NCBI GenBank assembly: GCA_937915335.1
Contig: CALDLZ010000225.1
Location: 1 to 16,328 of the forward strand
Origin: an uncultured Faecalibacterium sp.
GTDB taxonomy: Bacteria; Bacillota; Clostridia; Oscillospirales; Ruminococcaceae
Reading direction: 5' to 3'
DNA length: 16,328 nucleotides
Made by a program: the position numbers and the translations under genes. Below are positions 1 to 5,795 of the stretch, piece after piece. Position 1 is the first letter of the stretch, and every line of letters starts with the position of its first letter. The notes under the pieces were generated by a model. That model worked only from the letters and a program-made list of their open reading frames with translations, ran no database searches and was not told the origin of the DNA.

Positions 1-335
1 GCCAGCGTCTCGTTAGTGAACTCGATGATCGCAATCAGTTTGCGGTTCTGGGCATATTCGGTCAGGTAGACTGCCGCGCCCACGCCCAGTGGCAATACGA
101 TCAGTAATGTCAGCAGAATGACATACAGCGTGTTGAGAATGGCAGGCAGGATACCATCGGTGCCTTTCAGGACGCTGGCGGTGGTGGTGAGGAACTTCCA
201 GCTGATGTGGGGCAGACCGCGCACCAGCACCATGCCCAGGATACCGGCCACTAACACGATGACCAGTACCGCCGAAGCCCAGACCAGCACATTCATCACA
301 CGGTTCCAAAGGTGGCGGGAAGCGTCAGCGTTCAT
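1..335 (-). CDS. pstA: Phosphate ABC transporter permease PstA (N-terminal part, cut by left window edge)
   Basis: This is the inner-membrane permease subunit that pairs with PstC to move phosphate released by PstS into the cell. Only the first 111 residues are in the window; the family is usually 270-300 residues, so the C-terminal half with the ABC-ATPase coupling loop lies off the left edge. Visible are a first membrane segment at about residues 15-40 and a second at about 67-90, followed by a YLTEYA stretch typical of PstA. The ATG at 335-333 is preceded by GGAGG about 8 bases upstream. The start lies inside the end of pstC (11-bp overlap), which implies translational coupling. Gene order pstS-pstC-pstA is the standard one; pstB and phoU would be expected next, outside the window. 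Confidence 0.92.
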   Translation of the reverse strand, partial: MNADASRHLWNRVMNVLVWASAVLVIVLVAGILGMVLVRGLPHISWKFLTTTASVLKGTDGILPAILNTLYVILLTLLIVLPLGVGAAVYLTEYAQNRKLIAIIEFTNETL

Positions 336-1233
336 TGCGGCTTCCTCCCTTCAGCACCACGTTCAGCAGGACGTTGATGATCATAATAAAGACGAACAGC
401 ACCAGTGCAATGCTGAACAGTGCCTGCTTCTGCAGGCCGCTGGCATAGCTCATCTCTTTGGCGATCGCCGTGGTCAGGAAGGTCACACTCTGGAACAGAT
501 TGTCTGGCATGTTGGGGCTGTTGCCGGCCACCATCATCACGGCCATGGCCTCGCCGATGGCGCGGCCGATGCCCAGCACGATGCCGGCGGCAATACCGCT
601 CTTGGCGGCGGGGACACTGACCTTGAACCAGGTCTCGGTATCCGTCGCGCCCAGGGCCAGACTGCCCTGCTCGTACTCGGGCGGGACAGCGTTCAGGGCT
701 GTCACCGACACGGAGACGATGCTGGGCAGGATCATCACGGCCAGCACCACGATCGCGCTCAGCAGGCAGGCACCGGAGGCCTTGCCAAAGGTCTTGGCCA
801 CGGCGGGCACCAGCACCTGCATACCCAGCAGGCCGAACACAACACTGGGGATGCCGCTCAGCAGCTCAATGGCGGTCACGACCACGGTGCGCACCTTCGG
901 GCCTGCGGCCTTGGAGAGGAACACCGCTGTCAGCAACCCGATGGGCACGCCGATGAGGGTCGCGCCCAGGGTGCCATAGACACTGGACAGGATAAAGGGC
1001 AGGATACCATAGGCCGGGTCAGCCGCCGTGGATGCCCAGCGGATGCCGAACAAAAACTTGAACAGGCCGATCTTCCGGATGGCAGGCACACCAGAAAGCA
1101 CCATGTACACCGAGATCAGGAGCACACAGCCCACCGCCAGGATGCCGCACAGGAAGAAGATGAAGTTCATCACAGCTTCCAGCCACTCTGCGGGGGTTCT
1201 GGGGAGCAAAAATTTTTTATTCATATTACTCAT
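325..1233 (-). CDS. pstC: Phosphate ABC transporter permease PstC
   Basis: A 302-residue integral membrane permease of the PstSCAB phosphate importer. About six hydrophobic segments are visible, the first at about residues 18-48. The permease signature lies between about residues 180 and 245: an ALNAVPPEYEQGSLALGAT segment followed by the GIGRAIGEAMAVMMVAGN block that characterises PstC and forms the contact with the PstB ATPase. The start chosen (1233) overlaps the end of pstS by 8 bp. A second ATG at 1224, three codons in, is equally possible because neither has a strong ribosome site; translation is probably coupled to pstS. Its 3' end overlaps pstA by 11 bp. Length is normal for the family. 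Confidence 0.95.
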   Translation of the reverse strand: MSNMNKKFLLPRTPAEWLEAVMNFIFFLCGILAVGCVLLISVYMVLSGVPAIRKIGLFKFLFGIRWASTAADPAYGILPFILSSVYGTLGATLIGVPIGLLTAVFLSKAAGPKVRTVVVTAIELLSGIPSVVFGLLGMQVLVPAVAKTFGKASGACLLSAIVVLAVMILPSIVSVSVTALNAVPPEYEQGSLALGATDTETWFKVSVPAAKSGIAAGIVLGIGRAIGEAMAVMMVAGNSPNMPDNLFQSVTFLTTAIAKEMSYASGLQKQALFSIALVLFVFIMIINVLLNVVLKGGSRNER

Positions 1234-2113
1234 TCACAGGGACAGCACCAGCAGTACGGATGAGGTCCGCGGCATCGGTGCTGGTAGCGAAATCGAAGAA
1301 TGCCTGTGCCTGCTCGGACAGGGTGGCAGACTTATTGGTGACGAACACGAAGGGACGCTGCACCTCGTAGCTGCCGTCCTTGACGGTCTCCTCGCTGCAC
1401 TCCACGCCGCCGACGGTCACCATGCTCACGGTGTCACCCACAGCGGACAGGGAAGCGTAGCCGATGGCCAGAGGGTTGGCCTCCACAGCGCTGATGACAG
1501 CACCGGTAGCGGTCAGCTCCTGAGCGTACTTGCAGCTATCCTTCACATCCACAATGCTCTCGAAGCCATCACGAGTGCCGGAACCAGCCTCGCGGCCGAT
1601 CAGAACGATCTCGCCGTCGTCGCCGCCGACCTCGGACCAGTTGGTGATCTCACCGGTGAACATCTGCTTGAGCTGGTCAATGGTCAGGTCAGCCACCTTG
1701 CTCTCCTTGTTGACGATGATGGCGATGCCATCCAGTGCGATGGTGGTGCCGTCCACATCATTCTTTTCCTCGTCCTTCAGGGCACGGGAAGAAAGGCCGA
1801 TATCCAGGGTCTTATCGGTAGCGCCGGTGATGCCCGCACCGGAACCGGTGGGGTCATAGCTGACGGTCACACCCGGCTCGACCTCGGCAAGGCCTTGGGT
1901 CGGGGCGGCAATAACATTCTTCAAAGGGGTGGAACCGCCGGTGGCAACATTGCCAGACAGGGTGCCGGAAGCCGCGGCAGCAGAAGAAGCGGTGCTGCTT
2001 GCAGCGGCGGAAGACGCGGTGGAAGAAGCAGAGCCGCCGCAGGCGGTCAGAGCCATAGCGGCAGCAGCCGCGCCACAAACAGCGATAAAGGAACGACGAG
2101 TGATCTTTTTCAT
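1226..2113 (-). CDS. pstS: Phosphate-binding lipoprotein PstS
   Basis: The extracellular phosphate receptor of the Pst importer, 295 residues. The N-terminus has a twin-arginine-like signal (TRRSFI, residues 5-10), a short Ala-rich hydrophobic stretch, and an LTAC lipobox with the lipidated cysteine at residue 25. A Ser/Ala-rich linker (about 26-50) follows, then the periplasmic-binding-protein fold. Phosphate-site loops are recognisable: PTGSGAGI at about 88-95, GLSSR at 106-110 and GREAGSGTRDGFES at 173-186. The ATG at 2113 is chosen over an in-frame upstream ATG at 2221 because a GGAGGA site sits 7 bases ahead of it, the signal peptide begins there, and the upstream ATG precedes the likely -10 element. 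It is the first gene of the pst operon. Confidence 0.95.
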   Translation of the reverse strand: MKKITRRSFIAVCGAAAAAMALTACGGSASSTASSAAASSTASSAAAASGTLSGNVATGGSTPLKNVIAAPTQGLAEVEPGVTVSYDPTGSGAGITGATDKTLDIGLSSRALKDEEKNDVDGTTIALDGIAIIVNKESKVADLTIDQLKQMFTGEITNWSEVGGDDGEIVLIGREAGSGTRDGFESIVDVKDSCKYAQELTATGAVISAVEANPLAIGYASLSAVGDTVSMVTVGGVECSEETVKDGSYEVQRPFVFVTNKSATLSEQAQAFFDFATSTDAADLIRTAGAVPVNE

Positions 2114-2188
2114 AGTATTTTCCTCCTGAGTAGTCCGGGTGTTCTTGCCCGGGTGTTCTCTTTTCTTATTCTCCTTGGGTACGGCCTT

Positions 2189-2268
2189 ATTGTATCCCAG
2201 TGGAGGAAACACTTCGACCACATGCGGGAAAAATCGAGGTAAATTGTTTGGACATGTTTTTGGTCCAA
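2189..2268 (-). promoter_or_regulatory. Putative pstS promoter with upstream inverted repeat
   Basis: A TACAAT -10 element lies at 2194-2189, which would give a leader of roughly 70 bases. The -35 position (about 2217-2212) reads TCGAAG, a poor match, as expected for an activator-dependent promoter. Upstream lies an inverted repeat TTGGAC-N9-GTCCAA (2248-2268). Phosphate-starvation control by a PhoP/PhoB-type regulator is usual for pst operons, but I cannot recognise a classical direct-repeat Pho box here. Confidence 0.45.
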
Positions 2269-2284
2269 TGTAAAATTTGGGTGC

Positions 2285-2320
2285 AAAAACGCCCGGGGTG
2301 CGGGTGCACCTCGGGCGTTT
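2285..2320 (-). terminator. Intrinsic terminator of the lipoprotein gene
   Basis: On the minus strand a 15-bp stem with one mismatch (AAACGCCCG.GGTGC paired with GCACC.CGGGCGTTT, loop ACCC) runs straight into five T residues. It begins 10 bp past the stop codon of the lipoprotein gene at 2330 and separates that gene from the pst promoter. Confidence 0.85.
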
Positions 2321-2329
2321 GGGATTTTA

Positions 2330-2851
2330 TCAGGATTTTTTGATGGTCACGGTCTTATTGTCGTAGCGCAGGTAGAATACCGTGCTCTGATCGAAGAATG
2401 TAACTCTCATTTTCAGAGGTTCACCTTTTTCAAATGTTGTATATGCCTCTTCCGAAGGAGCCTTGAAACTCACCTGTACAGTTTTCGTGTTCATCAAAGG
2501 AACATCCGTGCTCGACAGATTTCCAGTTGGCTTGTCCAGTATCCATGCCTTTTCGCCAACAGTTGCAGAGAAGATTCGTGAATACTGTACGGAATTGAAT
2601 CCCTTACCGGTGTAAACAATTTTAATCGTTGCTTCCACCCAATTTTCCTCTTTTGATTCGCCGCCAGATGTCACAGCTTTTTTTGTGGTCTGTGCACTCG
2701 CCACCTGAATCTTAAAATCGCCCAATACAGCTTCATTTTCAGCAGGCTGTGCATCACTACCACAGCCGGTCAGGACACCGGCGGCGGAAACGGCCAGCAC
2801 AGCGGCGGCAGATGCTTTCAGAAAATCACGGCGGGAAAAAACATTGCGCAT
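2330..2851 (-). CDS. Small Tat-like lipoprotein of unknown function
   Basis: A 173-residue predicted lipoprotein that I do not recognise by function. Residues 6-12 read SRRDFLK, a textbook twin-arginine motif; a hydrophobic Ala/Val run and an LTGC lipobox follow, with the lipidated cysteine at residue 30. The mature part (about 40-173) is rich in beta-strand-like alternation (WVEATIKIVY, KTVQVSFKA, LKMRVTFF, VFYLRY), which suggests a single immunoglobulin-like or DUF4352/DUF5067-type sandwich; that family call is a guess. The start at 2851 has AGGAGG 7 bases upstream, while an in-frame ATG at 2911 lies upstream of the promoter's -10. The gene is monocistronic with its own promoter and terminator, and its third positions are visibly less GC-rich than its neighbours, which hints at more recent acquisition. 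Confidence 0.75.
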   Translation of the reverse strand: MRNVFSRRDFLKASAAAVLAVSAAGVLTGCGSDAQPAENEAVLGDFKIQVASAQTTKKAVTSGGESKEENWVEATIKIVYTGKGFNSVQYSRIFSATVGEKAWILDKPTGNLSSTDVPLMNTKTVQVSFKAPSEEAYTTFEKGEPLKMRVTFFDQSTVFYLRYDNKTVTIKKS

Positions 2852-2891
2852 CAGAATTTCCTCCTGTTCTATCCTCATGGTCTCTGTCTCC

Positions 2892-2919
2892 ATAGTACCA
2901 TGTTTTTCCACCGTGTCAA
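2892..2919 (-). promoter_or_regulatory. Promoter of the lipoprotein gene
   Basis: Minus-strand TTGACA (2919-2914) and TACTAT (2897-2892) with a 16-base spacer form a strong housekeeping-type promoter. The start of transcription would fall near 2885, about 34 bases before the ATG at 2851. Confidence 0.75.
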
Positions 2920-2931
2920 GGGACGGGATTC

Positions 2932-2984
2932 AACCCCTCAGTCTCGCTACACTCGCCAGCTCCCCTAATAGGGGAGCCCTTGGC
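2932..2984 (+). repeat. 53-bp hairpin repeat, copy 1
   Basis: A 53-base element matching the copy at 4811-4863 in inverted orientation. It starts with CTCAGTCTCGCT and ends in a hairpin (2955-2984): GCCA, then GCTCCCCT-AAT-AGGGGAGC, a CCT bulge, and TGGC closing the outer stem. It lies between the GNAT stop at 3024 and the lipoprotein promoter. I saw nothing that encodes a protein in 2920-3023. Confidence 0.85.
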
Positions 2985-3023
2985 ATATCGGGCAAGTCTG
3001 CACGGGTTGTCAAAGCGCCGTCG

Positions 3024-3629
3024 TTAAAGCTCAACCTCTACGCCATCGGGGCGATAGAAGGTGACATGCTTACGCCACTGGGGCTCGCCCATGGCGCGGC
3101 GATAGCAGTCCGCCAGCTGACGCACGGCTTCCTCGGGGCTGCGCACCTTCCCGCCCAAGCAGGGCAGCACCAGCACCCGGAACCAGGCATCAAAGAGATG
3201 CTCGGTCCAGCCGGTATCCCTGGCCCCGCACCGGGCATAAAAGCCCAGACGGCGCACCGCCATGGCTTCGTCCTCGGCCTTTTCGGGGCACTCAGCCTCA
3301 ATGAGGATCGCCTGCGCGGCGTTCTCGTGGTTCGGCAGAGCGGCCAGCAGGCTTTCGCCCAGACCGCTGTTCCGGTAGGCGGGCAGGACGGCAAAATAGT
3401 CCAGCTGGCTTGCCTCACAGCCCACGGGCCGCACCATCAGCAGATAGGCAACCAGCATGCCGTCGTCGTACACGCCCCAGGTGTGGGCCGTTCCGGCGGC
3501 TTCGCTGTTCAGGATCATGCTCAGGGGCTTGAGCTCCCCGGCAGGAAAATCCCGGCGCATCTCGTTCAGGTAAACGCTCGTCAGCTCTTCGGCGGTCAGC
3601 AGCCGCCAGGTCAGGGTCTCAGGGGTCAT
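3024..3629 (-). CDS. GNAT-family N-acetyltransferase
   Basis: A 201-residue acetyl-CoA-dependent acetyltransferase of the GNAT fold; the substrate is unknown. The acetyl-CoA-binding motif A is at about residues 77-95, LDYFAVLPAYRNSGLGESL, with the pyrophosphate loop RNSGLG at 86-91. Motif B is suggested by RRLGFYARCGARDTG at about 126-140. A tail of about 40 residues extends past the core. The start codon at 3629 overlaps the nagA stop by 4 bp (ATGA), so it is translationally coupled to nagA and presumably part of the nagB-nagA operon. That context hints at acetyl transfer connected to amino-sugar use, but the fold alone does not show it. I see no clear intrinsic terminator; the hairpin of the 53-bp repeat lies downstream. 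Confidence 0.85.
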   Translation of the reverse strand: MTPETLTWRLLTAEELTSVYLNEMRRDFPAGELKPLSMILNSEAAGTAHTWGVYDDGMLVAYLLMVRPVGCEASQLDYFAVLPAYRNSGLGESLLAALPNHENAAQAILIEAECPEKAEDEAMAVRRLGFYARCGARDTGWTEHLFDAWFRVLVLPCLGGKVRSPEEAVRQLADCYRRAMGEPQWRKHVTFYRPDGVEVEL

Positions 3630-4753
3630 ACGATGCGGGTTCCTTTCTGGTAGACAGCCTGAATGTTCAGCTTCTCGTCCGCCAGGATCACATTACCATA
3701 ACGGCCAGCGGCCAGACTGCCGTAATCATTATCAATGCCAATGCTCTTGGCGGGGTTCTCGCTGGCGGCACGGACAGCACTCTCCAGCGGGACGTTCATC
3801 TCCAGCACGGCACGCTTCATGCAGTCATACAGGCAGGTGGCGCTGCCGGCAATGGTGCCGGGATGCTCGGTCAGGGTGGCGCGTGGGCCGCTGACCGTGA
3901 CCGCCTGACCGCCCAGGCTGTACTGACCGTCGGGCAGGCCGCAGGCCATCATGCTGTCGGCGATCAGGATGACATGGTCATCCCCGAAGGTGTTGAAGGT
4001 GAACCGCACCATAGCCGGGTGGATGTGGACGTTATCGGTGATAAGCTCCACCTCCGCGCCCCGTTCCAGCGCCGCAATGATGGGGCCGGGCTCCCGGTGG
4101 GTGATGCCGGGCATGGCGTTGTACAGGTGGGTCATGTGGGTGGCACCCGCGTCAAAGGCGGCATTGGCAGTGTCGTAGCTGGTGCAGGTGTGGGCGATAG
4201 AGACGCGCACCTCATCGTTGCAGGCAGCGATGAAATCCAGCGCGTCCGGCTCCTCGGGGGCGATATCCACCAGCTTGATGAGCCCGTTGGCCCGCTTCTG
4301 CAGGCGGCGGAACATCTCCACATCCGCCTTGTGGACATACTCAGGGTTCTGGGCACCGACCTTGTTGGGGCTGATGAAGGGGCCCTCCATGTTGATGCCC
4401 ACGAGGTCCGCACCCTTGCCGTTCTTATGGGCGGCGGCGGCATCCATCACGCCGTTCAGGATCTCTTCCGAGAAGGTCATGGTTGCGGGGCAGATGGCCA
4501 GCACGCCCTTGCTGGCTTCAAAATCAGCCAGCGTCTGGATGGCTTCCTCATTGCCGTCGCAGAAATCCTTGCCCATGGCACCGTGGAAGTGGATATCCAC
4601 CAGGCCCGGCAGGGCGTACGCGCCCTTGGCATCCACGATCTCCTCGCCCTCCTCCGGCTGTGCAAAGGGCACGATGCGGCCCTCCCGGATGACAAGGCTC
4701 CCCTCCTCAAAGGTATGGCGGGGGGTATAAATCAGAGCATTCTTAATGATCAT
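3626..4753 (-). CDS. nagA: N-acetylglucosamine-6-phosphate deacetylase
   Basis: Removes the acetyl group from GlcNAc-6-phosphate to give glucosamine-6-phosphate and acetate, in the cytoplasm, upstream of NagB. The 375-residue length is normal for this amidohydrolase. Metal and catalytic residues are in place: LPGLVDIHFHG at 48-58 (His55, His57), Glu123 in NMEGPFI, His188 in SIAHT, His209 in THLYNAMPG, and the catalytic Asp266 in LIADSM; DNVHIHP at 240-246 belongs to the substrate site. The ATG at 4753 follows a GGAAGAGG site. It is 113 bp downstream of nagB, a gap that holds one copy of the 53-bp hairpin repeat, and it overlaps the GNAT gene by 4 bp. Confidence 0.96.
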   Translation of the reverse strand: MIIKNALIYTPRHTFEEGSLVIREGRIVPFAQPEEGEEIVDAKGAYALPGLVDIHFHGAMGKDFCDGNEEAIQTLADFEASKGVLAICPATMTFSEEILNGVMDAAAAHKNGKGADLVGINMEGPFISPNKVGAQNPEYVHKADVEMFRRLQKRANGLIKLVDIAPEEPDALDFIAACNDEVRVSIAHTCTSYDTANAAFDAGATHMTHLYNAMPGITHREPGPIIAALERGAEVELITDNVHIHPAMVRFTFNTFGDDHVILIADSMMACGLPDGQYSLGGQAVTVSGPRATLTEHPGTIAGSATCLYDCMKRAVLEMNVPLESAVRAASENPAKSIGIDNDYGSLAAGRYGNVILADEKLNIQAVYQKGTRIV

Positions 4754-4810
4754 TTTAATGCCTCTTCCAGTAATGCTATTTTCCCGTAGTCTGCACTTCT
4801 TGCCTGTGCT

Positions 4811-4863
4811 GCCAAGGGCTCCCCCTTCGGGGGAGCTGGCGAGCGCAGCGAGACTGAGAGGGT
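4811..4863 (-). repeat. 53-bp hairpin repeat, copy 2 (between nagB and nagA)
   Basis: Read on the minus strand this is the same element as 2932-2984. The hairpin is at 4840-4811: GCCA, GCTCCCCC-GAA-GGGGGAGC, CCT bulge, TGGC. The topmost pair is C-G here but T-A in copy 1, a compensatory change that supports the stem. It starts three bases past the nagB stop, so it would sit in the nagB-nagA message and could stabilise the upstream part or dampen nagA and GNAT expression. Confidence 0.85.
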
Positions 4864-4866
4864 TAT

Positions 4867-5595
4867 TTACAGCAAGCTCAGCGCTTCTTCATCCGCCACC
4901 AGGATGCAGTCGGGGTGCATCTGAAGGATGGAACCCGGGCACTCGGGAGTCACAGGGCCGGAAACCACAGCCTTGACTGCCTTGGCCTTGGCCAGACCGT
5001 TGGCCACCACCAGCACCTTGCGGGCCTGCATGATGGTCTTGATGCCCATGGTATAAGCCTGCTTGGGCACCAGATCCTCGTTGCCGTCAAAGAAGCGCTT
5101 GTTGGCCTCGATGGTGGCGGGGGTCAGATCCACGCAGTGGGTCTCCAGCTCAAAGGCCTCGCCCGGCTCGTTGAAGCCGATATGGCCGTTGGGGCCCAGG
5201 CCAAGCAGCTGCAGGTCGATGCCGCCCACGCTGTGGATGATCTCGTTGTACTTTTTGCAGGCATCCTCGGCATCGGGGTTGGTGCCGTCGGGCAGATGGA
5301 TGGCCTCGGGGCGGATATTGACCTTATCAAACAGGTTCTTGTGCATAAAGCTCCAATAGCTTTCGGGGTGGTCCTTGGGCAGGCCGCGGTACTCGTCCAG
5401 GTTGACGGTCGTGACCTCGGAGAAGTCCAGATCGCCCTTGTTATACCACTCCACCAGCTGGGCGTACGCGCCCACAGGGGTGCCGCCGGTCGCCAGACCC
5501 AGCACACAGTTCGGCTTCATAATGACCTGTGCGGAGATGATGTTGGCAGCCTTGCGGGACATGTCCTTGTAATCCTTTGCACGAATGATCTTCAT
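4867..5595 (-). CDS. nagB: Glucosamine-6-phosphate deaminase
   Basis: Converts glucosamine-6-phosphate to fructose-6-phosphate and ammonia, the last step that feeds amino sugars into glycolysis. At 242 residues it is the short, Bacillus-type form without the long allosteric C-terminus of the E. coli enzyme. Visible are the phosphate loop LATGGTP at 34-40, the general base Asp67 in NLDEYRGL, the catalytic loop LGPNGHIGFNEPG at 133-145 with His138 and Glu143, and SGPVTPECPGSIL near the C-terminus. The ATG at 5595 has AGGAGG 8 bases upstream. It is the first gene of a nagB-nagA-GNAT unit with its own promoter, separated from the permease gene by a strong terminator. Confidence 0.97.
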   Translation of the reverse strand: MKIIRAKDYKDMSRKAANIISAQVIMKPNCVLGLATGGTPVGAYAQLVEWYNKGDLDFSEVTTVNLDEYRGLPKDHPESYWSFMHKNLFDKVNIRPEAIHLPDGTNPDAEDACKKYNEIIHSVGGIDLQLLGLGPNGHIGFNEPGEAFELETHCVDLTPATIEANKRFFDGNEDLVPKQAYTMGIKTIMQARKVLVVANGLAKAKAVKAVVSGPVTPECPGSILQMHPDCILVADEEALSLL

Positions 5596-5633
5596 AGTGG
5601 GAACCTCCTGTTATTTTTTGCTTTGTTGTGTTC

Positions 5634-5682
5634 AGTATAGCACGTTTTCCGGCCAAAAGGGTAGCCGGTTTGTGAACAAACC
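5634..5682 (-). promoter_or_regulatory. nagB promoter with 16-bp palindrome
   Basis: A TATACT -10 lies at 5639-5634 on the minus strand; the -35 position is weak. A palindrome GGTTTGT-GA-ACAAACC (5667-5682, 7-bp perfect arms) sits just upstream of the -35 position, centred near -47 from the expected start at about 5627. This position fits an activator, or a repressor that touches the promoter edge. Part of it also resembles the TTTGTGAAC stretch upstream of the permease gene. Confidence 0.6.
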
Positions 5683-5725
5683 AAAAGCCGCCGAAAGCGG
5701 GGCGTAAACGCCCGCCCTCAGCGGC
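5683..5725 (-). terminator. Intrinsic terminator of the PTS permease gene
   Basis: On the minus strand an 18-bp GC-rich stem, perfect except for a few G-U pairs and one bulge, ends at 5687 and is followed by TTTT (5686-5683). The other strand has six T residues on the far side, so it could also work in reverse. It separates the permease transcript from the nagB promoter. Confidence 0.8.
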
Positions 5726-5747
5726 CTTTTTTACGTTTTGGAAATGA

Positions 5748-5773
5748 GCATGGAAGCAACCAGTCTTCCATGC
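5748..5773 (-). other. 9-bp stem-loop in the permease 3' region
   Basis: A perfect inverted repeat GCATGGAAG-N8-CTTCCATGC lies 22 bp past the permease stop codon and ahead of the terminator. It has no T-tract of its own. It may be a 3' protective hairpin or a protein-binding site. Confidence 0.5.
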
Positions 5774-5795
5774 GAGTGCTTGCTCAGAAGGATGC

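Noticed and set aside
118..1263. Long open frame on the plus strand opposite pstA, pstC and the end of pstS
   Set aside because: It is antisense to clear pst genes, is rich in His, Gln and Asp as expected for a GC-rich shadow frame, and has no ribosome site or recognisable domain. The same holds for the plus-strand frames at 1028-2242, 3863-4789, 4915-5640, 6603-7334 and 9378-10445.
2932..4863. Composite transposon or IS ends bounding nagA-GNAT
   Set aside because: The flanking repeats are only 53 bp, with no transposase and no evident target duplication; they look like dispersed intergenic hairpins.
5683..5725. Attenuator or riboswitch terminator in a nagB leader
   Set aside because: It lies upstream of the nagB -10 element and just downstream of the permease gene, so it is the permease terminator and not part of the nagB leader.
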